Assembly (NCBI GenBank): GCA_964558415.1
Contig: CAZLDI010000003.1
Span: 62,001-126,000, forward strand
Origin: CAZLDI01 sp964558415
GTDB lineage: Bacteria; Chloroflexota; Dehalococcoidia; SM23-28-2; RBG-16-64-32
Direction of reading: 5' to 3'
DNA length: 64,000 nucleotides
The position numbers and the translations under genes are program-made. This document shows positions 1 through 7,796 of the stretch, piece by piece. Position 1 is the first letter of the stretch. Each line of letters begins with the position of its first letter. A model generated the notes under the pieces. The model saw nothing but the letters and a program-made list of their open reading frames with translations, made no database searches and was not told the origin of the DNA.

Positions 1-930
1 GCCGACAACGGAGTGGACATCCTCTATGAGGCAGCCGTTGGCGGCGGCATCCCGATCGTCTCCCCACTGAAACGCGACCTCTCCGCCAACCAGATCGGCA
101 GCGTCCGCGCGATCATAAACGGCACCACGAACTACATCCTCAGCCGGATGAGCCGCGAGGGCATGGACTTCGGGGAAGCTCTTAAACAGGCGCAGGACCT
201 CGGCTACGCGGAGCCCCAGCCGGAGAACGATATCGAGGGGCACGACGCCGCGTACAAGCTGGCTATCCTCGCCAGCCTGGCATTCCATACCCACGTCCAG
301 CCGGACAGCGTGTATCGAGAAGGCATCACAAAGCTGAGCGCCCGAGACTTCCGCTATGCGACGGAACTGGGGTACGCGATCAAGCTTCTGGCGATCGCCC
401 GGCGCGACTCGGACGGCGTTCAGGTGAGGGTGCACCCGGCGCTGGTGCCGGAAGGAGAGCTCCTGGCGAAGGTAGACGGGGTGCTCAACGCGGTCCAGGT
501 GGAGGGAGACCTCTGCGGGCGCGTCCTGTTTCAGGGCGCAGGCGCCGGCGCCGGGCCGACGACCTCCGCGGTGATGGCGGACGTGCTGGACGCGGCGCGG
601 TCGATCCTGCAGGGCAGCCGCCCCTCCCCGTGGCGCTATACTTCTGACGCTACCGTCACGCCGATGGCGCAGTTGCTGAGCCGCTACTATATTCGCATGG
701 AAGTTATCGATAGGCCCGGAGTCCTCGCCGGAATCGCCAAAGTCTTCGGGGACAACGCCGTGAGTATCGCGTCTGTGATACAGAAGGAAACCGACGAAGC
801 CGCCCAGACCGCCGAACTGGTGGTAATGACCCACCTGGCGCGCGAGGCCTCCGTGGAGGCGAGTATCGAGCAGATAGAGCGCCTCGAAGGCGTGCGGCAG
901 GTTGGGAACCGGCTGCGGGTGGAGGGCTGA
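1..930 (+). CDS. hom: Homoserine dehydrogenase, C-terminal part (5' end outside window)
   Basis: Catalyses NAD(P)H-dependent reduction of aspartate semialdehyde to homoserine, the branch-point step to threonine and methionine. The open frame is already running at base 1, so the Rossmann NAD-binding domain is missing. What is seen is the catalytic domain, with the family block INGTTNYIL followed by GYAEPQPENDIEGHDAAYK, and then a C-terminal ACT domain (starting near RMEVIDRPGVLAGIA) of the kind used for feedback control by threonine. Its TGA overlaps the ATG of the next gene by one base (TGATG), so the genes are probably translationally coupled. thrC lies one gene further on, which supports a threonine operon. 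Confidence 0.96.
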   Translation, partial: ADNGVDILYEAAVGGGIPIVSPLKRDLSANQIGSVRAIINGTTNYILSRMSREGMDFGEALKQAQDLGYAEPQPENDIEGHDAAYKLAILASLAFHTHVQPDSVYREGITKLSARDFRYATELGYAIKLLAIARRDSDGVQVRVHPALVPEGELLAKVDGVLNAVQVEGDLCGRVLFQGAGAGAGPTTSAVMADVLDAARSILQGSRPSPWRYTSDATVTPMAQLLSRYYIRMEVIDRPGVLAGIAKVFGDNAVSIASVIQKETDEAAQTAELVVMTHLAREASVEASIEQIERLEGVRQVGNRLRVEG

Positions 931-1937
931 TGGTCGCGAAACCGCAACGCCACGACGCCACGAACGCCGCCGACTGGCTGGAAAGCGAACTGCTCGCCAC
1001 AAAGGCGCGCCTCCACAAGGTGGAAGGCGAGCTTCAGCAGGCGCTGAAGCAGACCTGGAGCCTGGAGGCGGACATCCGCCGCGTAAACGAGGCTGTGTCC
1101 GTCTCCGGATCGGTTAGCGCCGCACTGTCCTCGTTCCGCGAAGACCTCCGGCAGCTACAGGCCCAGCTCGGTAAGGCACAGGACCGGCAGGCGGCGCTGA
1201 CGAACCGCGTGGAAGAAGTCGTGCGCCAGCGAAACACCGAGGGAGGCCGCGACCGCCAGGATATGGCTGTAATGGTGAAGCAGGCGGAAAGCGCCTCAAA
1301 GGTGGTCCAGCAGTTCGAAAACCGCACCCAGGCGCTGGAGGAGGCCACGCGACGCCTTGAGGAGGACCTGGCCGCCCGGCAGCTGGCCCACCACGGCCTG
1401 GAACGCTCGATAGAAGATGCCGCCGCTCGCAGCGTCCGCGGTATCGATGCCGCGGCCCGCCTGGAGCAGGAGCTGACGCGCGCGGCCCTGCAGTTCGAAG
1501 AGCTGCACAAGACGGACGGGGCGTTGGACGAGCGCGTGAACCTGGCGCAGGAGCTCCTTCGGCGCACCCAGGAGCGCCTTGATTCAGTCGAGAAGCTGGC
1601 GGCGTTCCCGGACGAGGCGAGAGAGCTGCTGAAGCGCGCCGTCTTCGAGCGCGAGCAGCTCGCGCAGCGTCTAGCGGTGGTGGAGAAGCTGGCCAAAGAG
1701 GTTCACGACCGCTTCCAGGAGTTCGTCCACGGTCTCGCCAGGCTGGACCAGCGCAGCCTCAACCAGGGCGCGGAGCTCGTCTCTCTTTCCAGCCGGCTGC
1801 AGGAGCTGGAAGACAACACCCGGTCCAACTTCAAGCGGTTGTTCCAGGTCCAGCTCCGTCAGCGCCGCCGCCAGTCGGAGTCGCTGGCGCAGGAGATCAA
1901 GGAGCTGAGCCAGGGTGAGTTTGGCAGAGACGGCTGA
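930..1937 (+). CDS. Coiled-coil protein of unknown function
   Basis: A 335-residue soluble protein that is coiled coil almost throughout. It is rich in Glu, Gln, Arg, Leu and Ala with heptad spacing, has no signal peptide or membrane segment, and almost no Gly or Pro in the centre. Such proteins are usually structural or scaffold-like (SMC- or tropomyosin-like composition), but I recognise no family motif. It starts on an ATG overlapping the hom stop by one base, and its end overlaps the thrC start by 23 bases, so it is locked inside the threonine operon. No function is assigned. Confidence 0.8.
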   Translation: MVAKPQRHDATNAADWLESELLATKARLHKVEGELQQALKQTWSLEADIRRVNEAVSVSGSVSAALSSFREDLRQLQAQLGKAQDRQAALTNRVEEVVRQRNTEGGRDRQDMAVMVKQAESASKVVQQFENRTQALEEATRRLEEDLAARQLAHHGLERSIEDAAARSVRGIDAAARLEQELTRAALQFEELHKTDGALDERVNLAQELLRRTQERLDSVEKLAAFPDEARELLKRAVFEREQLAQRLAVVEKLAKEVHDRFQEFVHGLARLDQRSLNQGAELVSLSSRLQELEDNTRSNFKRLFQVQLRQRRRQSESLAQEIKELSQGEFGRDG

Positions 1938-2988
1938 TTCGCGGCACCCGGGCGTCCTCCGCCGCTACGGCGAACGCCTTCCGATTACCGACGCCACACC
2001 CCTGATCACGCTGGGCGAGGGCGATACCCCGCTCGTCCGCTCGCGACGGCTGGTGGAGCGAGCCGGCTGCCGCGAACTGTACTTCAAACTGGAGTCAAGC
2101 AACCCCACCGGCTCCTTTAAGGACCGCGGGATGGTCCTCGCCGTCGCGAAAGCCATGGAGTCAGGCGCCAGGGCCATCCTCTGCGCCTCCACCGGCAACA
2201 CCAGCGCCTCCGCCGCTTCTTATGCCGCCCACTGCGGGCTGGACGCCTACGTACTCGTGCCGCACGGTAATATCGCGCAGGGCAAGCTGGCGCAGGCCGT
2301 CGCCCACGGCGCGCGCGTGATCGCCGTCGACGGGAACTTCGACGCCGCCCTGAAAATCGCGCGCCAGATCAGCGAGCAGCACCCGGTCGCGCTCGTGAAC
2401 TCCGTCAACCCCTACCGCATCGATGGACAAAAGACCGCGGCGTTCGAGGTCGTGGACGCACTCGGGGACGCTCCGGACCTGCTCTTCATCCCGGTGGGCA
2501 ACGCCGGCAACATCACCGCCTACTGGCGCGGCTTCGTGGAGTACTACCGGAGCGAGATGGCGACGCAGAAGCCGGGCATGATGGGCTGGCAGGCGGAGGG
2601 CGCCGCGCCGATCGTGCAGGGTCATGTTATCGACAATCCACAGACCGTCGCCTCCGCGATCCGCATCGGCAACCCCGCGAGCTGGCGCTTCGCCGAGGCC
2701 GCGCGCGACGAGTCTGAAGGAGCGATTGCGGCAGTCAGCGACGCCGAGATCATGGAAGCCTACAGCCTGCTCGCCAGCGAAGAGGGCATCTTCGGCGAGC
2801 CCGCGTCGGCCGCCGGCCTCGCCGGCCTTCTGAAGCACGCTCGCGACCACGACCTCAGCGCGCTCACCATCGTCTGCGTGATCACGGGCCACGGCCTGAA
2901 GGACCCGGAGACGGCGCTGAGCATCGACGCGGCGATGGTGGAGGTCGCGCCGGAGCTGAAGGCGGTCGAGCGGGCGATGGGGCTGTAG
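1915..2988 (+). CDS. thrC: Threonine synthase
   Basis: PLP-dependent enzyme converting O-phosphohomoserine to threonine. The PLP lysine is K69 in the motif NPTGSFKDRG, followed by the substrate/phosphate loop CASTGNTSASAASYAA and the PLP-phosphate loop PVGNAGN. At 357 residues it fits the short bacterial type of threonine synthase. The GTG at 1915 overlaps the coiled-coil gene; a TTG at 1920 would be a nearly equivalent start. With hom upstream, it completes the route from aspartate semialdehyde except for homoserine kinase, which is not seen here. Confidence 0.95.
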   Translation: MSLAETADSRHPGVLRRYGERLPITDATPLITLGEGDTPLVRSRRLVERAGCRELYFKLESSNPTGSFKDRGMVLAVAKAMESGARAILCASTGNTSASAASYAAHCGLDAYVLVPHGNIAQGKLAQAVAHGARVIAVDGNFDAALKIARQISEQHPVALVNSVNPYRIDGQKTAAFEVVDALGDAPDLLFIPVGNAGNITAYWRGFVEYYRSEMATQKPGMMGWQAEGAAPIVQGHVIDNPQTVASAIRIGNPASWRFAEAARDESEGAIAAVSDAEIMEAYSLLASEEGIFGEPASAAGLAGLLKHARDHDLSALTIVCVITGHGLKDPETALSIDAAMVEVAPELKAVERAMGL

Positions 2989-3083
2989 GCCACGCTCAAT
3001 CACGGCGAAGACAGCGGTCAATCAATGCGAATTCGCTCGTGGCCGGAGATTGATCCCGGTTGCCCGCGAGCGACTTTTGATTA

Positions 3084-3479
3084 TCACCCGCTGGATATGC
3101 GTTGTTCAGCGGAAGGGTCGTATCTGGTGCCCTTGATCTGGCCGGCCGCTGCGGTGATTGATTCCCAATCATCAGCAGGGACGGGGAGATTCAATCTGCC
3201 GCCGGCAACTCCGTCCGCGTGACGGACCAGGCGGGTGAGCAGGAGGGCGGCGATCTGGTTGGCGCGGTTCTGCTTGAGCTGGTGCTTGCGGCCGAGCGCG
3301 AGTAGCACTTCGCGAAGCGCCGGGTCGGAGGCGAGGAGCGCACCGAGTTGAGCGAACTGTCGGGAGTAGGCGCCGGTCTTGAGGGCGTTCATGTTGCCCC
3401 GGGGCGCGCCGGCGCCGGGGCGTTTGCCACCGCGGCGGGACTTAGGCGCCGGTTCACGCGGATTTTCTGTGACGGTCAT
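3084..3479 (-). CDS. Small conserved hypothetical protein (GKRPGAGAPRGNMNALKTG type)
   Basis: 131 residues starting at an ATG (3479) preceded by a very good Shine-Dalgarno (AGGAGGTGG, about 3485-3493 on the minus strand); a longer upstream reading frame lacks such a site. The N-terminal half is basic and Gly/Pro-rich with the block GKRPGAGAPRGN followed by NALKTGAYS. That pattern recurs in small proteins annotated near mobile DNA and phage terminase or homing-type genes, where it is thought to bind DNA. The C-terminal half is helical. It is isolated and convergent with thrC. No function is assigned. Confidence 0.6.
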   Translation of the reverse strand: MTVTENPREPAPKSRRGGKRPGAGAPRGNMNALKTGAYSRQFAQLGALLASDPALREVLLALGRKHQLKQNRANQIAALLLTRLVRHADGVAGGRLNLPVPADDWESITAAAGQIKGTRYDPSAEQRISSG

Positions 3480-3576
3480 TGCGCCTCCACCTCCTCGATT
3501 TAGACGCGATTTGGGGCGAGCCTCTCTTCTGAGGATAGCGGTTGGGGGGTGGATGTCCGAGGGGGGAGTGGCATAC

Positions 3577-3655
3577 CTCACCCCCGGCCCCTCTCCGTGG
3601 ACGGAGAGGGGAGGTGTTGGCCCTCTCCTCGGGAGGAGAGGGGTTGGGGCGAGGT
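3577..3655. repeat. Two inverted REP-like palindromes (BIME-like pair)
   Basis: Two copies of a GC-rich palindromic element lie head to head: 3577-3613, whose arms are CCCCTCTCC and GGAGAGGGG, and 3619-3655 in the opposite orientation. Each has the flank CCTCACCCCC or its complement. A third copy lies at 4056-4095, so the DUF559 gene sits between copies. This arrangement matches REP/BIME repeats. No RAYT transposase is seen in the window. Confidence 0.8.
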
Positions 3656-3705
3656 GTCATCAGGGCATTGGCGCGCGTATCGTCGTGTCCTAGAATCACG
3701 TCGAT

Positions 3706-4113
3706 GTGAGGTGGCACACTGCCCCGGAAACGTGGAAGAAGCTGATGCCGCTGGCACGAGCGATGCGTCAGGCCCCGACGCCGGCTGAGGCGAGGCTGTG
3801 GAAGGCGCTGCGGGGCAGACGTACAGGTGGACCGCGATTTCGTCGCCAGCACGCGCTAGGGCCTTTCATCGCCGACTTCTACTGCCCAGAGGCACGGCTG
3901 GTTGTTGAGGTCGACGGTCCGATTCATAACCGTAGGTCGGCGGCCGACGCTGAACGCCAGGCATACTTGAACGGCGCGGGCTTCAGGGTCGTCCGGTTTA
4001 CGAACGACGGGGTACTGACGTCGTTGGATGGGGTACTGGAGGCGATTTGGGGAAACCTCACCCCCGACCCCTCTCCTCCGGAGGAGAGGGGAGGTCTAAG
4101 GGGGCGCGGGTAG
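3706..4113 (+). CDS. DUF559 domain protein (Vsr/restriction-endonuclease-like fold)
   Basis: 135 residues from a GTG start (an internal ATG at 3745 is possible). The family blocks are clear: an N-terminal helix with TPAEARLWKALRGRR, then GPRFRRQHALGPFIADFYCP, then ARLVVEVDGPIHN with the predicted catalytic Asp/Glu residues of the PD-(D/E)XK/Vsr-like fold, and a final FRVVRFTNDGVL strand. DUF559 proteins are thought to be nucleases. The last 20 or so residues (LTPDPSPPEERGG and on) are encoded by a REP-like palindrome, so the native C-terminus was probably replaced or extended by the repeat. Confidence 0.85.
   Translation: MRWHTAPETWKKLMPLARAMRQAPTPAEARLWKALRGRRTGGPRFRRQHALGPFIADFYCPEARLVVEVDGPIHNRRSAADAERQAYLNGAGFRVVRFTNDGVLTSLDGVLEAIWGNLTPDPSPPEERGGLRGRG
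4056..4095. repeat. REP-like palindrome, third copy
   Basis: Carries CCTCACCCCC then inverted arms CCCCTCTCC and GGAGAGGGG around TCC/GGA. It is the same element as the pair at 3577-3655 and forms the 3' end of the DUF559 reading frame just before folE. Confidence 0.8.
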
Positions 4114-4125
4114 TATTATTGGCTT

Positions 4126-4707
4126 GTGAACCAGACTATCATCGCCCACGTCGACCAGGCGCGCATCGCTGCCGCCGTGCGCGAGATCATTGCGGCCGTT
4201 GGGGAGGACGCCTCGCGGGAGGGGCTGGTGGACACGCCGAGGCGGATCGCGGAGGCGTACGCGGAGCTGTTCGCGGGGCTGGGGCAGGATCCGCGCGCGG
4301 TGCTGCGCACGAGCTTCCAGGAGTCGCACAAGGAGATGGTGGTGCTCAAGAACATCCCCTTCTACTCGCTGTGCGAGCACCACTTCCTGCCGTTCCACGG
4401 GCAGGCGCACGTCGGCTACGTGCCGGAGGGGCGGATCGTCGGCGTCAGCAAGCTCGCTCGCGTCGTGGACATCCTCGCGCGCCGGCCGCAGATGCAGGAG
4501 CGGCTGACCAGCCAGATCGCGGATACGATCATGGAGGGGCTGTCGCCGGACGGGGTCGCTGTCGTCATTGAGGCGGAGCACCTGTGCCTGACGATGCGCG
4601 GGGTGCAGAAGCCGGGGACGGTGATGGTGACGTCGGCGATACGGGGTGGGTTCCGGAGACGGGGGGTGACGCGGGCGGAGTTTCTGTCGCTGGTGCGGGG
4701 GAAGTAG
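4126..4707 (+). CDS. folE: GTP cyclohydrolase I
   Basis: Converts GTP to 7,8-dihydroneopterin triphosphate, the first step of folate (and pterin) synthesis. The protein is 193 residues, the usual length. Zinc ligands are visible as C83 and H86 in SLCEHHFLPFHG and C154 in EHLCLTMRG, and the substrate-binding block RIVGVSKLARVV is intact. The start is a GTG at 4126, just 12 bp after the DUF559 stop. No other folate gene is adjacent. It is followed by a tandem-repeat tract. Confidence 0.97.
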   Translation: MNQTIIAHVDQARIAAAVREIIAAVGEDASREGLVDTPRRIAEAYAELFAGLGQDPRAVLRTSFQESHKEMVVLKNIPFYSLCEHHFLPFHGQAHVGYVPEGRIVGVSKLARVVDILARRPQMQERLTSQIADTIMEGLSPDGVAVVIEAEHLCLTMRGVQKPGTVMVTSAIRGGFRRRGVTRAEFLSLVRGK

Positions 4708-4711
4708 CGGA

Positions 4712-4826
4712 GATGACAGATGACAGAGGACAGAGGACAGAGGACAGATGACAGATGACAGAGGACAGATGACAGATGACAGATGACAGATGACAAAGGA
4801 CAGATGACAAAGGACAGATGACAGAG
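4712..4826. repeat. Tandem 9-bp repeat tract
   Basis: About a dozen imperfect head-to-tail copies of a 9-bp unit, GACAGATGA or GACAGAGGA (some GACAAAGGA), between folE and the next gene. The unit length keeps all frames open, so apparent reading frames through it (repeats of SVICHLSSV on the minus strand) are not genes. The pattern suggests replication slippage. Confidence 0.9.
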
Positions 4827-4861
4827 CTGTCCACTGATCACTAACCACTCGCCGTTAAGAG

Positions 4862-4877
4862 TGTGACATCCGTCACA
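4862..4877 (+). promoter_or_regulatory. Perfect CRP-type operator upstream of the glycosyltransferase
   Basis: TGTGA, six bases, TCACA: an exact match to the palindromic CRP/FNR-superfamily consensus. A -10-like TATTAT at 4901-4906 would put the transcription start near 4913, so the site centre falls about 43 bases upstream, the class II activator position. The start codon at 4919 has no Shine-Dalgarno, so the transcript would be nearly leaderless. Regulator identity is inferred only. Confidence 0.6.
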
Positions 4878-4918
4878 GTTTCTTGAAGCGTATCCTGCTG
4901 TATTATTGATAGCCACGC

Positions 4919-6148
4919 ATGTGTAACATAGCGGTCGTCTCCGTACATACGTCGCCCCTGGCGCGGCCCGGCACCCGCGACAGCGGCGGCATGAACGTCT
5001 ACATCCGCGAGCTGAGCCGCGAGATGGGGCGACGTGCGCACACGATGGACGTCTTCACGCGCCGCGTGGACCCGGCAGCGCCGCGCGTCACCGTGATCGA
5101 CGAGCGCACCCGGGTGATCCAGATCGACGCTGGCGCGCCCGGCGCGGACAAGGCGTCCCTGCGCGATATCCTGCCCGCCTTCCGCGACGGCGTCCTGGAG
5201 TTTCAGCGCGAGGACGGACGCGAGTACGATCTGGTGCATAGCCACTACTGGCTATCCGGCTGGGTGGGACAGGCGCTCAAGTCCGAATGGGGCGTCCCCC
5301 ACGTGATCATGTTCCACACGCTGGGCGAGGCGAAGAACCGGCACCACCCGGGCGAACGCGAGCCGCAGTACCGCATAGACGGCGAACGCATCGTCGCCCA
5401 GAGCGCGGACCGTGTCATCTGCGCGAGCCGCGGCGAGGCGGAGATGCTGGCGGAGCTCTACGGCGTCGCGCCCGGTCGCGCGGCGATCGTGCCCTGCGGC
5501 GTGGATACCGTCCGCTTTCGCCCGATGAGCAGGCGGCGCGCCCGCCGCTACCTCGACCTGCCGCAGGATGAACCGCTCGCGCTCTTCGTCGGGCGGATCG
5601 AAGCGCTGAAGGGGATCGACATCCTGCTGCGCGCGGTCGCTCAGGTGGAATCACGGTTTCGCCTGCTGGTGATCGGAGGCGACCGGAAGGATACCCCTCG
5701 CAAGGGCGAACTGGAGGCGCTGGCGAAGGAGCTCGGGGTCGCCTCTCGCGTATCGTTCCTCGACGCCGTCCCGCACGAGGAGCTGCCGCTGTACTACAAT
5801 GCCGCCGATATCTGCGTGGTTCCATCGTATTACGAGAGCTTCGGCCTGGTGGCCGTCGAAGCGATGGCCTGCGGCGTCCCGGTCGTCGCCTCCCGCGTGG
5901 GCGGGCTCAAGGAGACGGTGCACGACGGGCAGACCGGCTACCTGGTGCCCTGGCGCTGCCCCGAGCCGTTCGCCGAGCGGCTCGAGATGCTCCTCAGCAA
6001 CCCCTCGCTCCGGCGCAGCATGGGCCGCGAGGCGCGCGCCGCGGTCGAGCGCTACCGCTGGTCCGAGGTCGCCGCCCGCGTCGAAGACGTTTACCACGAG
6101 CTGGTCTCGCAGTACCGGGGCGTCGCAGTCGGCGCCCACGTCGCGTAA
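4919..6148 (+). CDS. GT4-family glycosyltransferase, MshA-like
   Basis: 409-residue retaining glycosyltransferase with a GT-B fold. The N-terminus reads SVHTSPLARPGT then GGMNVYI, the glycine-rich acceptor loop typical of MshA (D-inositol-3-phosphate glycosyltransferase) and of sucrose-phosphate-synthase-like enzymes. The nucleotide-sugar motif E306-x7-E314 (ESFGLVAVE) and FVGRIEALKGID are intact. The PIG-L deacetylase follows 6 bp downstream, reproducing the MshA/MshB (or BshA/BshB) order used to make mycothiol or bacillithiol. The exact acceptor cannot be read from sequence. It is probably under the CRP-type site at 4862. Confidence 0.88.
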   Translation: MCNIAVVSVHTSPLARPGTRDSGGMNVYIRELSREMGRRAHTMDVFTRRVDPAAPRVTVIDERTRVIQIDAGAPGADKASLRDILPAFRDGVLEFQREDGREYDLVHSHYWLSGWVGQALKSEWGVPHVIMFHTLGEAKNRHHPGEREPQYRIDGERIVAQSADRVICASRGEAEMLAELYGVAPGRAAIVPCGVDTVRFRPMSRRRARRYLDLPQDEPLALFVGRIEALKGIDILLRAVAQVESRFRLLVIGGDRKDTPRKGELEALAKELGVASRVSFLDAVPHEELPLYYNAADICVVPSYYESFGLVAVEAMACGVPVVASRVGGLKETVHDGQTGYLVPWRCPEPFAERLEMLLSNPSLRRSMGREARAAVERYRWSEVAARVEDVYHELVSQYRGVAVGAHVA

Positions 6149-6154
6149 GCCCCC

Positions 6155-6871
6155 GTGGCAGACGCCACCGGCACAAACGGCGCGCAGCCCCGCAAGGCGC
6201 TGGTCGTTGTGGCGCATCCGGACGACGCTGAGTTCCTCTGCGGCGGCACTGTAGCGCGCTGGTGCTCCGAGGGCTGGGAGGTGAACTACCTCCTCACCAC
6301 TAGCGGCGACATGGGAAGCCGCGACCCGGAGATGACCCGAGAGCAGCTCACCGCCATCCGCGAGAAGGAGCAGCGGGCAGCGGCGAAGGTGCTGGGCGTC
6401 AGCGAGTGCGTGTTCCTGGGCTACCCCGATGGATTCGTGGAAGATACGGCGGAGATGCGCGGCAAGATCGTGCGCGAGATACGCAGGCTGAAGCCGGACC
6501 TCGTGCTGACCTGGGACCCGTTCCGCACCAGCTTCACGCACCGTGACCACCGCCTCACCGGTCAGGCGGCGATGGACGCCATCTACCCGCTGGCGCGCAA
6601 CCCGCAGGGGTACCCGGAGCACCTGGAGGAGGGGCTTGAGGTGCACCGCGTGAACGAAGTCCTCCTGGCCGGCAGCGAGAAGGCGGACTACCATGTGGAC
6701 GTGACAGACCACTTCAACACCAAGATCGCCGCGCTGCGCAAGCACAAGAGCCAGATCGGCGGCGCGCCCGTGCGAGAGCTGCGAAAACGCCTGCGCGCGA
6801 GAATGGCGGAGACGGGCAAGGAGCCGGGCTACAAGCTGGCAGAAGCGTTCCGCCGGATCACCTGGGGCTAG
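6155..6871 (+). CDS. PIG-L family N-acetyl-sugar deacetylase (MshB/BshB-like)
   Basis: 238 residues from a GTG. The zinc motif AHPDD (H21, D24) opens the protein, and the third ligand H132 lies in THRDH, the standard PIG-L/LmbE arrangement. These metalloenzymes remove the acetyl group from GlcNAc conjugates such as GlcNAc-Ins (MshB), GlcNAc-malate (BshB) or thiol S-conjugates (Mca). Placement directly behind an MshA-like glycosyltransferase points to a GlcNAc-conjugate pathway. The ligase steps (MshC or BshC) are not in this window. Confidence 0.9.
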   Translation: MADATGTNGAQPRKALVVVAHPDDAEFLCGGTVARWCSEGWEVNYLLTTSGDMGSRDPEMTREQLTAIREKEQRAAAKVLGVSECVFLGYPDGFVEDTAEMRGKIVREIRRLKPDLVLTWDPFRTSFTHRDHRLTGQAAMDAIYPLARNPQGYPEHLEEGLEVHRVNEVLLAGSEKADYHVDVTDHFNTKIAALRKHKSQIGGAPVRELRKRLRARMAETGKEPGYKLAEAFRRITWG

Positions 6872-6875
6872 GCAG

Positions 6876-7796
6876 TTGGAAGAGGTCTCAGCCGCAGGGT
6901 TCTGGGTGGGACTGGCCGGCAGCGGCCTGGCGACGCTAGCGTACTGGAGCCACGTGCTGGGTCTACGACTCGTCGTCCGGCGCCTCGCGACCGAGGCAGG
7001 AGACGGTCCGGCGATAGCAACGATCGAGCGCGGAGGGGACGGGCCAGCCGGCATGCTGGGCCGCGCTGCCACCCTCCTGTCGTGGGCTGTGGTGGCGGTG
7101 CTTTGCGGATCTCTGCTCGCGCGCTGGCAGGCCGTAGACCACGCGCCATGGTCCAACATGTACGAGTTCACCGTAGCGTTCGCGACCGGTATCGCCGCCT
7201 TTGCCGTGCTGTTCGAGCGCTCCTTCCAAGGGCTGGAGGGCGGGCGCTCAGGACGCGTGCTGGGGGCGATCCTGATGCCTGTCGTATTCGCGATGCTCGC
7301 CATCACGGCCGCGTTCTTCCCGGACGACGTCCGGCCGCTGGTGCCGGCGCTCCAGAATGCGGACCTGCTGGCGATACACGTCGCGGCGATGGTGACCGCC
7401 TACGCCGCTCTCAGCGTCTCGTTCGGCGCCGCGGTCCTCTATCTCGTGCAGGGTGGCAAGCGGAACCGCTTTGGGCGCCTGCCCAGAGCGCAGCTGCTGA
7501 GCGACGTAGCGTATCGCTCGGTGATGCTGGGCTTCCCGCTGCTAGCGCTGGGGATCGCCCTGGGCGCGTACTGGGCGAACAGCGCCTGGGGCCGCTACTG
7601 GGGCTGGGACCCGAAGGAGACATCCGCCCTGGTCACCCTCCTGGTCTACGGTGTGTATCTGCATATGCGCGGGCTGCGAAACTGGTCCGGCATGCGCTCC
7701 GCCGCTGTCCTGGTGGGCGGATTTGGGGCCGTCATGTTCACGTACTTCGTGGTCAATCTCTGGGTGGCCGGCCTGCACAGCTACGCGGGCGTGTGA
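6876..7796 (+). CDS. ccsA: Cytochrome c biogenesis protein CcsA/ResC (system II haem handling)
   Basis: 306-residue integral membrane protein with about eight hydrophobic segments. The tryptophan-rich haem-handling (WWD) motif is present as WGRYWGWDPKE at residues 238-248. Conserved His residues flank it, H88 in DHAPWSNMYEF and H168 in AIHVAAMVTAYA. It delivers haem to apocytochromes on the outer face of the membrane together with CcsB/ResB, which is not seen nearby. The TTG start lies 4 bp after the PIG-L stop, and its TGA overlaps the next ATG, so it belongs to the same run of genes. Confidence 0.93.
   Translation: MEEVSAAGFWVGLAGSGLATLAYWSHVLGLRLVVRRLATEAGDGPAIATIERGGDGPAGMLGRAATLLSWAVVAVLCGSLLARWQAVDHAPWSNMYEFTVAFATGIAAFAVLFERSFQGLEGGRSGRVLGAILMPVVFAMLAITAAFFPDDVRPLVPALQNADLLAIHVAAMVTAYAALSVSFGAAVLYLVQGGKRNRFGRLPRAQLLSDVAYRSVMLGFPLLALGIALGAYWANSAWGRYWGWDPKETSALVTLLVYGVYLHMRGLRNWSGMRSAAVLVGGFGAVMFTYFVVNLWVAGLHSYAGV

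Noticed and set aside
4712..4826. CRISPR array
   Set aside because: The units are 9 bp head to tail without spacers; the same applies to the 7-bp tract at 45681-45791. No cas gene is present.
5651..7306. A 551-codon minus-strand frame across the glycosyltransferase, PIG-L and ccsA genes
   Set aside because: It spans three well-supported plus-strand genes and has no recognisable domain or ribosome-binding site.
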